Shown: in pieces, positions 27,196-35,199 of the stretch
How the letters are laid out: each line of letters starts with the position of its first letter
Numbering within the stretch: position 1 is the stretch's first letter
Assembly: GCF_000092285.1 (NCBI RefSeq)
Contig: NC_014100.1
Span: 2,294,001 to 2,358,000 of the forward strand
From: Caulobacter segnis ATCC 21756
GTDB taxonomy: Bacteria; Pseudomonadota; Alphaproteobacteria; Caulobacterales; Caulobacteraceae
Length of the DNA stretch: 64,000 nucleotides
Reading direction: 5' to 3'
Made by a program: the position numbers and the translations under genes
The notes under the pieces: generated by a model
Database searches by the model: none
What the model was told of the DNA's origin: nothing
Seen by the model: only the letters and a program-made list of their open reading frames with translations

Positions 27196-27255
27196 GGTCC
27201 TGGCCTCCCCGACCAGCTATGGGCGGCGTTTTGGACCATTCCAGCCCCGCTCGCT

Positions 27256-27281
27256 CCGATGTAATCGAAATCATCGATAAC
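27256..27281. promoter_or_regulatory. candidate LacI-type operator region
   Basis: An AT-rich patch in the 179-nt MFS/LacI divergent gap. It holds a CGAT/ATCG repeat around GTA (27257-27267) and a CG-centred ATCGAT core (27273-27278) of the sort LacI proteins bind. No matching copy was seen upstream of the GMC or DUF1080 genes, so regulon membership is uncertain. Confidence 0.35.
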
Positions 27282-27374
27282 AGGGGTCGGGCGAACCGGC
27301 AACCGGCTCCCGGCGTGTTCACGCACTCCAGCTTCGCCTTGCCAACGCTCGGAGCAGTCGCCAGTGTCGCCGCG

Positions 27375-28382
27375 ATGGCGACCATTCAAGATGTTGCGCG
27401 GGCCGCAGGCGTGTCGACCGCGACCGTGTCGCGGGTGTTCAGCGCCCCCGAACTGGTGATCGAGTCCACGCGTCAGCGTGTGATGGCGGCCGTCGCCCAG
27501 CTTGGCTACGAGCCCAACTTCGCCGCCAAGAGCCTGCGCACCCTGAGGACGGAAAAAATCCTTGTCACGGTGCCCGACATCTCAAACCCGTTCTTCTCGC
27601 AGGTCATTCGCGGGGTCGAGGAAGCCGCGCTCGCCGCCGGCTACTCCGTCCTCCTGGGTGACACGCGACACGAGGAGGCTCGCGAGGAGCAGTATGCGGC
27701 CATGTTCCGGCGCAAGGAGGCCGACGGCCTGATCTTCCTGGGCCACCGCCTGCCCGAAGCTTTGGCCGAAATGGTCGCCGTCAAGGGCGTGAAGACGCCG
27801 ATCGTCAACGGCTGCGAATTCCGGCCGGGCTTGGCGGTATCCAGCGCCCACATCGACAATGAGGGCGCCGCCGCCGAGGTGATGGAGCACCTCTATGGCC
27901 TGGGTCACGCCCGGATCGGCGTCGTCACGGGACCGCTGGCCAGCCCGATCAGCAGCGACCGCCTCTCCGGCGTACTGGCGGCCGCCCAGCGCCATGGTCG
28001 GGCCAGCGCGCTGCGTATCTCGATTGGCGACTTCTCGATCGAGTCGGGCGTCCGACAGGCTGGCGAGCTGCTCGACGAACCAGGTCGCCCGACGGCGATC
28101 TTCTGCTTCAGCGACGAAATGGCGATGGGCGCGCTGGAGGCGATCCGCCGACGCGGCCTCGTCTGTCCGCGCGACGTTTCGCTTGTCGGCTTCGACGACA
28201 TCCGCTTCGCTCGCCACCTCGATCCGCAGCTCACCACGGTCAGCCAGCCGATGGAGGAGATCGGCCACGAGGTCGTGCGCCTCCTGCTCGATATCCTGGC
28301 CGGTCGCGCCACGACGCTGCAGAACGTCACCCTGCCCCACGAGCTGGTCGTGCGCGCGAGTACGGCCCCGCCCCCGGCTTAG
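27375..28382 (+). CDS. LacI-family transcriptional repressor
   Basis: A 335-aa repressor from the ATG at 27375. The helix-turn-helix and hinge occupy residues 2-60 (ATIQDVARAAGVSTATVSRV), followed by a type I periplasmic-binding-like sugar domain (VPDISNPFFSQVIRGVEE, FSDEMAMGALEAI, VGFDDIRFARHL). It almost certainly regulates the divergent permease operon and perhaps the GMC and DUF1080 genes, with a sugar inducer. Its stop overlaps the stop of the convergent DUF1080 copy 2 by 4 nt. Confidence 0.93.
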   Translation: MATIQDVARAAGVSTATVSRVFSAPELVIESTRQRVMAAVAQLGYEPNFAAKSLRTLRTEKILVTVPDISNPFFSQVIRGVEEAALAAGYSVLLGDTRHEEAREEQYAAMFRRKEADGLIFLGHRLPEALAEMVAVKGVKTPIVNGCEFRPGLAVSSAHIDNEGAAAEVMEHLYGLGHARIGVVTGPLASPISSDRLSGVLAAAQRHGRASALRISIGDFSIESGVRQAGELLDEPGRPTAIFCFSDEMAMGALEAIRRRGLVCPRDVSLVGFDDIRFARHLDPQLTTVSQPMEEIGHEVVRLLLDILAGRATTLQNVTLPHELVVRASTAPPPA

Positions 28383-29158
28383 GGCCTGGGCGAGAGCTCC
28401 CGCACCCAGATGTTGCGGAAGCTGATCGGCCTGCTGGGATCGCCATGCGCCTGCAGCTTGATCGGCGCCGGCCCGTGCGGCTTGTAGGACGGCTTGCCGA
28501 TATAGACCGTCTCACCAGCTAGGACGGCGTTGTCCTGTACGAGCACGCCATTGTGCAACACCGTGACCGTCGCCGGTGAGGCGAGCCCGCCGGCCGCGTT
28601 GAAGCGCGGTGCTCGCCAGACAATGTCGTAGGTCTGCCACTCGCCAGGCTTGCGGCTGGCGTTGGCCAGCGGCGGATGCTGCTTGTAGACGCTCGCGGCC
28701 TGGCCGTTCACGTAGGTCTGGTTCTCGAAGGAATCGAGGATCTGCACCTCGTAGCCCGCGTCGCGCGGCCCTGTGGAGGCCAGGAAGACGCCGCTGTTGC
28801 CGCGCCCCTGCCCGCTCCCGTCGATATCAGCGGGGATCAGCCACTCAAGATGCAGTTGGTAGTCCTGGAACGCGCGCTTCGTCTCTATATTGCCCTTGGC
28901 CTTGTCCACCGTGACGGCCCCGTTGGCGACGGTCCAGGCGGCCGGCGACTTGTCCTGGCTCGACACCCACTGCTCGAGGCTCTTCCCATCGAACAGCACG
29001 ATCGCGCCTGACGGCGCCTCGCCCACGACGGCCGCTGGCGCGACGAGCATCGGCTTGGGGTTCCAGACCTCGGTGTCTTCCGGGCGGGCCTGAGCAAGCG
29101 CCGAAGACGAGGCGAAAAGCCCGACCAAGCCAAAGGCCCTCAGTAAGATCCGGATCAT
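28379..29158 (-). CDS. DUF1080 / 3-keto-disaccharide hydrolase family protein (copy 2)
   Basis: A 259-aa protein from the ATG at 29158, with GGGAGG upstream. Signal peptide ends SSALAQ. The hallmark IVLFDGKSLEQW is near residue 57; GNSGVFLASTGPRDAGYEVQI, KPGEWQTYDIVWRAP and ISFRNIWVREL follow. It is divergent in sequence from copy 1, so the two probably act on different keto-glycosides. A spaced dyad TGATC-CC-GATCA lies 38 nt before its start. It is transcribed on its own, toward LacI. Confidence 0.88.
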   Translation of the reverse strand: MIRILLRAFGLVGLFASSSALAQARPEDTEVWNPKPMLVAPAAVVGEAPSGAIVLFDGKSLEQWVSSQDKSPAAWTVANGAVTVDKAKGNIETKRAFQDYQLHLEWLIPADIDGSGQGRGNSGVFLASTGPRDAGYEVQILDSFENQTYVNGQAASVYKQHPPLANASRKPGEWQTYDIVWRAPRFNAAGGLASPATVTVLHNGVLVQDNAVLAGETVYIGKPSYKPHGPAPIKLQAHGDPSRPISFRNIWVRELSPRP

Positions 29159-29276
29159 GCGCGACCTCCCACGACTCCACTGCGCGTAGCGGATATGATC
29201 CCGATCAATCTGTCGACCCTCTCCCCGTGGCATGAGGCGAAGGTCGCTGTCGGCGGCGTTTCACGGGTCTTCGGCG

Positions 29277-30308
29277 ATGATGGACGAGACAGCGCCCCGC
29301 GCGGCAAGGCGCCCCTGGGTCTGGCTCCTGAGCGCTGGCCTTCTGGTGGCCCTCGGCGTCATCGGCGCCGTCGTCCTGCGCCCTCCCGCCGTAGAGATCG
29401 CCAAGGCCCGAACCGGAGAAGCCGTCGACGTGATCTACGCGTCCGGTGTCGTCGACTATGTGCGCCAGGCGCATGTCGCGCCCATCGTGACCGCCCCGAT
29501 ACGGCGCGTGGATGTGGCCGAGGGCGACTGGGTGAAGCCCGGGCAGTCGCTGGCTCAGCTTGAAGACGGCCCGGCGCAAGGCACGGCTCTGCAGCTGGCG
29601 GCTCAAGCTTCGCAGGCGCGGATCGTCGCCGGCCGAACTCGCAGACTTTTTGAGGCCGGTTTCGCCGCGCGCGCGGCCGATGACGACGCCCAGGCGCAGG
29701 CGCGCGCCGCCACCGCCGCCGCCGAAAGCGCCGCGGCCCGCCTTCGGGACTATCGGCTGACGGCGCCGTTCGCCGGCCGGGTGTTGCGACGCGAGGCCGA
29801 GCCCGGCGATCTCGGAACCGTCGGGACAGCGCTGTTCGTCATCGCCGATCCCCAGACGCTGCGCATCACCGCCGACGTGGACGAGCGCGACATCGCCAGG
29901 CTGAAGCCCGGCGTCCAGGCGCTGATCCGCTCTGACGCTTTTCCAGGGCGGACCTTCGAGGGCCGTGTATCGCTGATCACTCCCGCGGGCGACGCCAAGG
30001 GACGGGTGTTCCGCGTCCGTATCGCCCTACCCGCCGACAGCGGCCTACCGCCGGGCATGACGGTGGAGACCAATCTCGTGACCGATCGCCGCGCCAGGGC
30101 GGTGCTGGCGCCGTCCAGCGCGGTGCGCGATGGCGTCGTCTGGATCCTGCGAGACGGACGCGTCCGACGCGTCGCTGTCCGCGTTGGCGCGGTCGGCGCC
30201 GATCTGACCGAGATCCAATCGGGAGTCGCTGCGGGCGAATCCGTGATCGCGCGGCCGCCGACGGGCCTCAAGGACGGCCAGCGCGTGCGGGTGGCGAAGG
30301 GGCCATGA
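29277..30308 (+). CDS. HlyD/MacA-type periplasmic adaptor of an ABC exporter
   Basis: About 343 aa from the ATGATG at 29277/29280; an ATG at 29232 is also in frame and the start is uncertain. One N-terminal membrane anchor (VWLLSAGLLVALGVIGAVVL), a biotinyl-lipoyl half motif VAPIVTAPIRRVDVAEGDWVKPG, an Ala-rich coiled coil at about residues 95-150, the second lipoyl half (LTAPFAGRVLRREAEPGDLG) and a beta-barrel domain. It would link the inner-membrane permease to an outer-membrane channel encoded elsewhere. The stop overlaps the permease start (ATGA). Confidence 0.88.
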   Translation: MMDETAPRAARRPWVWLLSAGLLVALGVIGAVVLRPPAVEIAKARTGEAVDVIYASGVVDYVRQAHVAPIVTAPIRRVDVAEGDWVKPGQSLAQLEDGPAQGTALQLAAQASQARIVAGRTRRLFEAGFAARAADDDAQAQARAATAAAESAAARLRDYRLTAPFAGRVLRREAEPGDLGTVGTALFVIADPQTLRITADVDERDIARLKPGVQALIRSDAFPGRTFEGRVSLITPAGDAKGRVFRVRIALPADSGLPPGMTVETNLVTDRRARAVLAPSSAVRDGVVWILRDGRVRRVAVRVGAVGADLTEIQSGVAAGESVIARPPTGLKDGQRVRVAKGP

Positions 30309-31561
30309 GCCCGCCCTCCGTCCTGGCGAACATCGCGCTGGCGCACCTGCGGGTCCGCGCCCGCCAGACCCTGGTCGCGACCCTGGGTGTCGCGATCGGC
30401 GTGGGCTTCTTTCTCGCCGTCTCCGGGATGATGGTCGGCTCGCAGAAGGACTTCATCCGCACGCTCGTCGACTCCGCGCCGCACATCATCGTTCGCGACG
30501 AACAGCGCCGCCCTGTCCGTCAGCCGGCTCTGGACGCCTTTCCCGGGGCGGCGGTGGCCGTCCGCGGCCTGCGGCCTCAGGAAGAGGTGCGGGGGCTCAA
30601 GGATTGGCCCGCCATGCTGGCCGACGCTCGCGCCATTTCAGGCAGCCTCGCAGCCCCCTCCCTGAGCGGCGCGGTGACGATCGCCTATGCCGGCCGCAAT
30701 GCGGCTGTCGCCCTCAACGGCGTGGACCCGCGTCTCGAGGGGCGACTGGCTAAGATCAACGAGAGCCTGACAGGCGGCGCCTTGAACGACCTGGAGGCGC
30801 GCCCCGACGGCATCATCATCAGCCGGCCGCTCGCCGACCGGCTCGGCGCGCAGCTGGGCGACACGCTGGTGGTGACATCTCCGACCGGCGCGCTACAGCG
30901 GATGCGGATCCTGGCGCTGATCGAGCCCGACGCCCGCGCCGGGTTCTACGCCGGCGACACCGTCGCCTACGGCCTGCTCCGCACGGCGCAGGTGGTGTTC
31001 GCGCGCCCCAGCATCGTGAACCAGATCCACATCCGGTTGGCGGACTCCGCCGACGCCGAGGTCCAAGCCAAGCGGCTCGAGACGCGCTGGGGCTACAAGT
31101 GGGAGTCTTGGCAGGAACGGTCGGTGGACATCCTGAACCTGCTCGTGGTGCGTAACATCATCATGTACGCGGTGATCCTGGCGATCCTGATCGTGGCCAG
31201 TTTCGGGATCTATACGGCCGTCTCGAACAGCGTCGCCGACAAGCGGCGCGACATCGCGATCCTGCGCGCCATGGGCTTCACCACGGGCGACGTGCAGGCG
31301 ATCTTCCTTCTGGAAGGCTTGCTTGTCGGGGTGCTGGGCGCGGCGGTCGGTTTCGCGATCGGCACGGGCCTCCTGCAGGTGCTCGCCAGCCTGCCTCTGT
31401 CCATGGGCGGCAAGCCGCTGGTCCTGCCGCTGGATCGCAGCCTGCCGCAGTATTTGCTGGCGGGCGGCGCCTCGTTGAGCGCCGCGCTGGTCGCGGCCTG
31501 GCTGCCCGCCCGCAAGGCGGCGAACGTCGATCCCGTCGCCATCTTGCGAGGCGCGGCATGA
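30305..31561 (+). CDS. FtsX/MacB-type ABC transporter permease
   Basis: A 418-aa permease. One N-terminal membrane segment (LVATLGVAIGVGFFLAVSGM), a periplasmic MacB-like domain, then three C-terminal segments with VADKRRDIAILRAMGFTTGDVQAIFLLEG, the FtsX-superfamily signature, and final PARKAANVDPVAILRG. Mechanotransmission-type exporters of this layout move lipoproteins, peptides or glycolipids. Coupled by 4-nt overlaps on both sides. Substrate unknown. Confidence 0.92.
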   Translation: MSPPSVLANIALAHLRVRARQTLVATLGVAIGVGFFLAVSGMMVGSQKDFIRTLVDSAPHIIVRDEQRRPVRQPALDAFPGAAVAVRGLRPQEEVRGLKDWPAMLADARAISGSLAAPSLSGAVTIAYAGRNAAVALNGVDPRLEGRLAKINESLTGGALNDLEARPDGIIISRPLADRLGAQLGDTLVVTSPTGALQRMRILALIEPDARAGFYAGDTVAYGLLRTAQVVFARPSIVNQIHIRLADSADAEVQAKRLETRWGYKWESWQERSVDILNLLVVRNIIMYAVILAILIVASFGIYTAVSNSVADKRRDIAILRAMGFTTGDVQAIFLLEGLLVGVLGAAVGFAIGTGLLQVLASLPLSMGGKPLVLPLDRSLPQYLLAGGASLSAALVAAWLPARKAANVDPVAILRGAA

Positions 31562-32238
31562 GCGCCCTGATCGAAGTCCGCTCGGCGACAAAAGTCCTCT
31601 CCGATCCCGAACCCTTCACCCTGGTTGACGGCGTCAGCCTCTCCGTGGAGGCCGGTCAGATGGTGGCCATTGTCGGGCCGTCGGGCTGCGGGAAGTCGTC
31701 TCTGCTCTATCTGCTCGGCCTTCTCGATCGGCCGACCCGTGGCGAGGTGCTGATCGACGGGCGCCAGACTGGGGGGCTCAACGACGGCGAGCGAACCCGG
31801 CTGCGCCTGGAGCGGATCGGATATGTCTTCCAGTTCCACTTCCTGCTGCCGGAACTGACAGCCCGGGCCAATGTGGCGCTTCCGATGCGTCGCCTCGGCC
31901 GGAAGTCGGGTCCGGACATCGATCAAGCCGTTCAGGCGCTGCTCGAAAAGCTTGGCGTCGCCACGCAGGGGGACCGGCGCCCAGACCGCCTCTCCGGCGG
32001 CCAGCGTCAGCGCGTGGCGATCGCGCGAGCGTTGGCGAACGATCCAGCAATCCTTCTGGGCGACGAGCCGACGGGCAATCTCGACAGCGTCAATACCCGG
32101 CTGGTGATCGAGGAGTTCCAGCGCCTCGCTCACATCGAAGGGCGCGCCGTCGTCTGCGTGACCCACGACGAAGGTTTCGCCGAAGCGGCGGATCGGCGCA
32201 TTCGGATGCTGGATGGTCGGATCGTCGATGAGAGCTGA
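31558..32238 (+). CDS. LolD/MacB-type ABC transporter ATPase
   Basis: A 226-aa ATPase with Walker A GPSGCGKSS near residue 40, Q-loop YVFQFHFLLPEL, signature LSGGQRQRVAIARAL, Walker B ILLGDEPTGNLD and H-loop CVTHDEGF. Completes the adaptor-permease-ATPase exporter. No outer-membrane channel gene follows; a convergent small ORF lies 8 nt beyond. Confidence 0.95.
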   Translation: MSALIEVRSATKVLSDPEPFTLVDGVSLSVEAGQMVAIVGPSGCGKSSLLYLLGLLDRPTRGEVLIDGRQTGGLNDGERTRLRLERIGYVFQFHFLLPELTARANVALPMRRLGRKSGPDIDQAVQALLEKLGVATQGDRRPDRLSGGQRQRVAIARALANDPAILLGDEPTGNLDSVNTRLVIEEFQRLAHIEGRAVVCVTHDEGFAEAADRRIRMLDGRIVDES

Positions 32239-32246
32239 GGCGCGTG

Positions 32247-32453
32247 TCAGGCGGCGAAACGCGCGTCCAAGGCTTCTAGGCGAACCAAGATCCGATCCAG
32301 CGTCGAGCGCTTGACCGGTTTGCCGTCGCGCAACTTGGTCCAGGTCGTCTCGCTGATGGCGTAGCACTCGAACAGGTGCTCGCGCGTGACGGCGGGCAGC
32401 CGGGCGCGAAGGCGCTGGAAGATTTCTCGGGAAGCGGTGACGGTTTCAGCCAT
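32247..32453 (-). CDS. small predicted helix-turn-helix protein (68 aa)
   Basis: A 68-aa, mostly helical basic protein. The segment [34 protein letters not shown] reads like a Cro/XRE-type fold: a scaffold helix, a turn, then a recognition helix, ending [10 protein letters not shown] recognise no named family. It ends 8 nt from the convergent ABC ATPase. A possible monocistronic regulator; the 136 nt upstream (32454-32589) contain no other gene. Confidence 0.65.
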   Translation of the reverse strand: MAETVTASREIFQRLRARLPAVTREHLFECYAISETTWTKLRDGKPVKRSTLDRILVRLEALDARFAA

Positions 32454-32589
32454 GGGAAAGCGCGGAGCAGTTACGCACGAGAAGATGTCTCTACCGCGTC
32501 CCTATGACGGTCTTGTTGGTCCGTCATATTTCAGCGCTGTTACGCAGAACCAAGTTTCGACCAAAATCGCCACGCTCGGCAACTGGCGG

Positions 32590-33411
32590 CTATCTTGCGG
32601 GCGCTCGCAGCTGGAAGCGGAGGCCGTCGTACGCCGGCTCGACCCCGGGCGGCAATTTGGCCGCCAGCGCATGATAATCGAGATCGATGTGAAGGTTCGT
32701 CAGGATCGCCCGTTTGGGCTTCACCCGAGCGATCCACTCCAACGCCAACTCGACGTGGGCGTGGGTCGGATGCGGCGTCCAGCGCAGAGCGTCGACGATC
32801 CAGACCTCGAGATCGGCGAGATCGGCCCAACTGCTCTCCGGGATGGCCCGAACGTCGGGCGTATAGGCGACATCGCCGATCCGGTAGCCGACGGCGCGGA
32901 CTTCGCCGTGATCGACGTCGAACGTGTGGACCAGGATGTCTCCGCTGGGGCCCGAGATCTCGAAATCATGGCCCAGGGGCGGAAGCAGAAGAGGCTCGCA
33001 GATCGCCGGGTAACCGCCCTGGCTGCGAAAGACGTACTCGAAGCGCCTGAGCAGACCGTCGTGCGTCGCCTGATCCATATAGGTCGGGATGCGGACACGC
33101 TGGTTCAGGAAGAAGGGCCTCAGATCGTCGATGCCGTGCGCCTGGTCGGCATGGTCGTGCGTGAAGAGCGCCGCGTCCATCCGCCGTACCCCGGCGGCGA
33201 CCGTCTGCAGGCGCAGGTCGGGCGAGGTGTCGATGATGACCGTCGTCTGATGGGTTCGACCGCCCTCGCCCAGACGCCGCACCAGCAGCGAACAGCGCGA
33301 GCGGTGGTTCTTCGGCTCGTCCGGATCGCAGTCGCCCCAGTTGCCGTCGGCGCGGGGAACGCCGCCGGAGGAGCCAGAGCCCAGAATCGTGAACTCCAGC
33401 GAAGCGCTCAT
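32590..33411 (-). CDS. PhnP-like metallo-beta-lactamase-fold phosphodiesterase
   Basis: A 273-aa MBL-fold protein from the ATG at 33411. N-terminal ILGSGSSGGVPR and the NHRSRCSLLV segment are typical of PhnP-like cyclic phosphodiesterases. The metal motif is THDHADQAHGIDDLRPF, with Gln after HADQ where His is usual in PhnP (HADHTHG). Further ligands lie in DVDHGEVRAVGYR and NLHIDLDYHAL. It follows tatD with an ATGA overlap, an arrangement conserved in alphaproteobacteria. Substrate unproven. Confidence 0.88.
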   Translation of the reverse strand: MSASLEFTILGSGSSGGVPRADGNWGDCDPDEPKNHRSRCSLLVRRLGEGGRTHQTTVIIDTSPDLRLQTVAAGVRRMDAALFTHDHADQAHGIDDLRPFFLNQRVRIPTYMDQATHDGLLRRFEYVFRSQGGYPAICEPLLLPPLGHDFEISGPSGDILVHTFDVDHGEVRAVGYRIGDVAYTPDVRAIPESSWADLADLEVWIVDALRWTPHPTHAHVELALEWIARVKPKRAILTNLHIDLDYHALAAKLPPGVEPAYDGLRFQLRAPAR

Positions 33412-34187
33412 GGGCGAGGAATCCGATCGAACAGGGCGAAGAAGGCGTCTTCGGTGCGTTGCTCGGTCTCCGCCCGGCTCCAGCCCCGGATCTCCGCCAG
33501 CTTGTCGTAGATGTGCGGCAGATAGGCCGGCTCGTTGCGGCGACCGCGCATGGGAACGGGCGCCAGGTAAGGGCAGTCGGTCTCGACGATGATCCGGTCG
33601 GCCGGCATGTCGCGGATCACCGCCCTCACCTCCTCGGCCGTCTTGAAGGTGGCGATGCCGGACACCGAGAACCACGCGCCCAGCTTGGCGGCGCGTCGAG
33701 CGAGGTCTGGGCCGCTGGTGTAGCAATGCATCAGGATCTTGAACGGACCGGCGGCGTGCTCGGTTTCAAGGATCTCACCCATCACCTCGTCGGCCTCGCG
33801 CGTGTGGACGACGAGCGGCAGGCCGCTCTCCCGCGCGGCGATGCAGTGCTGACGGAACACCTCCGCCTGCACCTCGCGCGGCGAAAGATCGTAGTGGAAA
33901 TCCAGACCGCACTCGCCGATCCCGATCACCCTTGGACGGCTGGCCAGCTCGACAAGGCGCGCGGCGGTGAGGCCGGGATCTTCCTTGGCCTCGTGCGGGT
34001 GCGTGCCGACCGTGCACCAGATGTCCGGCTCGGCCATGGCTATGGCGTGCACCGCCTCGAAGGACGAAACCTTGTCGCAGATGGTGACCATCATGGCGAT
34101 CCCGGCCTCGCGGGCCCGGGCGATCACGGCGTCCTTGTCCTCGGCGAACTGGGGCGCGTGGAGATTCACATGGCTGTCGATGAGCAT
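33408..34187 (-). CDS. tatD: TatD-family metal-dependent deoxyribonuclease
   Basis: A 259-aa TIM-barrel hydrolase. Landmarks are GTHPHEA, IGECGLDFHYD, VVHTREADEVM, MHCYTSGPDLA and VETDCPYLAPVP. The N-terminal metal motif is DSHVNLH, where TatD proteins usually have D-[ST]-H-C-H-L, so the second His of HxH is Asn. TatD enzymes are 3'-5' DNases and tRNA-processing or repair factors. It lies 4 nt after holB and overlaps the MBL gene. Confidence 0.92.
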   Translation of the reverse strand: MLIDSHVNLHAPQFAEDKDAVIARAREAGIAMMVTICDKVSSFEAVHAIAMAEPDIWCTVGTHPHEAKEDPGLTAARLVELASRPRVIGIGECGLDFHYDLSPREVQAEVFRQHCIAARESGLPLVVHTREADEVMGEILETEHAAGPFKILMHCYTSGPDLARRAAKLGAWFSVSGIATFKTAEEVRAVIRDMPADRIIVETDCPYLAPVPMRGRRNEPAYLPHIYDKLAEIRGWSRAETEQRTEDAFFALFDRIPRP

Positions 34188-34191
34188 GCGC

Positions 34192-35199
34192 TCACATCGC
34201 CGCCTTGGCCGCCGCGCGCAAGTCCGAGATGACGCTCCAGAACACGTCGCCCCGGTCGAGGTTCACCGCCTCGGCCTCGCCGGGCACGCTGGACAAGCGC
34301 TCCCACGCCGCGGCCCACCGATCGAGACCTGGCGAGTTCTTGCCGTCGGCGGCGACCTGCGTTGCGAAGATCCGCACCTGATCGGCCATGCGGTCCATCA
34401 GCAGCTCGAACCGCGCCGCGCCCTCCGCGCCCCGGAACGTGTCGGCCATGGCCAGCAGCGCGCCCTCGTCGATCTTGGGTAGCGCCCGCAGGATCTCGTT
34501 GGCGGCGTCGTCGATGGCGATCGCGCCGGCGGCGGCCAGCTGCAGCGCCCTGCCGGGCGCGCCATGCGCCATCCGCGCCAAGCGTTCGGCGTCTCTGTGC
34601 GGCAGGTCGGCCATACGTTCGACCATGTCGGCGGCCGCAGGAACGCCCGGCGCCGGAACCGGCAGGCGACGACAGCGCGACCGGATGGTCGGCAGCAGTT
34701 TCCCCGGCGCATGGCTGATCAGCAGGATCACCCCGCGCGCTGGCGGTTCCTCCAGCGTTTTCAGCACGGCGTTGGCGGCGTTGACGTTCAAGTCGTCGGC
34801 GGCGTCGATGATCGCGACCCGGTACGGCGAGATAGCCGGCGAGTTGGCGAAGAACTCCGGCAGCCTGCGGGCCTCGTCGACGGGGATGGACTTGCGCGCC
34901 TTGCCGTCATCGGTCAGCCGCTCCAGCACCATCAGGTCCGGATGCGAGCGGGCCGCCACCTGGCGGCTGACGACATCCGACGGGGCCGCGCCCAGCAGAC
35001 CCAGCGACGGCTCGGGACGAGCCCCCAGCAGGCGCCGCGCCATGCGGTAGGCCAAGGTCGCCTTGCCCACGCCTTCGGGACCGGTCAGCAGCCAGGCGTG
35101 GTGCAGGCGTCCGCGATCGAGCGCGTCCAGGAACGCCTCCTCGGCGGCTGACTGGCCTTCCAGCGTATAGACGTCGCGAGGGTGCGCCGGCGCGGGCAT
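34192..35199 (-). CDS. holB: DNA polymerase III delta-prime subunit
   Basis: A 335-aa AAA+ clamp-loader subunit. P-loop GPEGVGKATLAYRMA near residue 40, Walker-B-like VAIIDAADDLNVNAANAVLKTLEEPP and sensor-1/arginine-finger region TIRSRCRRLPVPA. It loads the beta clamp within the replication complex. The start overlaps the tmk stop (TGATG), the usual tmk-holB pairing. Confidence 0.95.
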   Translation of the reverse strand: MPAPAHPRDVYTLEGQSAAEEAFLDALDRGRLHHAWLLTGPEGVGKATLAYRMARRLLGARPEPSLGLLGAAPSDVVSRQVAARSHPDLMVLERLTDDGKARKSIPVDEARRLPEFFANSPAISPYRVAIIDAADDLNVNAANAVLKTLEEPPARGVILLISHAPGKLLPTIRSRCRRLPVPAPGVPAAADMVERMADLPHRDAERLARMAHGAPGRALQLAAAGAIAIDDAANEILRALPKIDEGALLAMADTFRGAEGAARFELLMDRMADQVRIFATQVAADGKNSPGLDRWAAAWERLSSVPGEAEAVNLDRGDVFWSVISDLRAAAKAAM

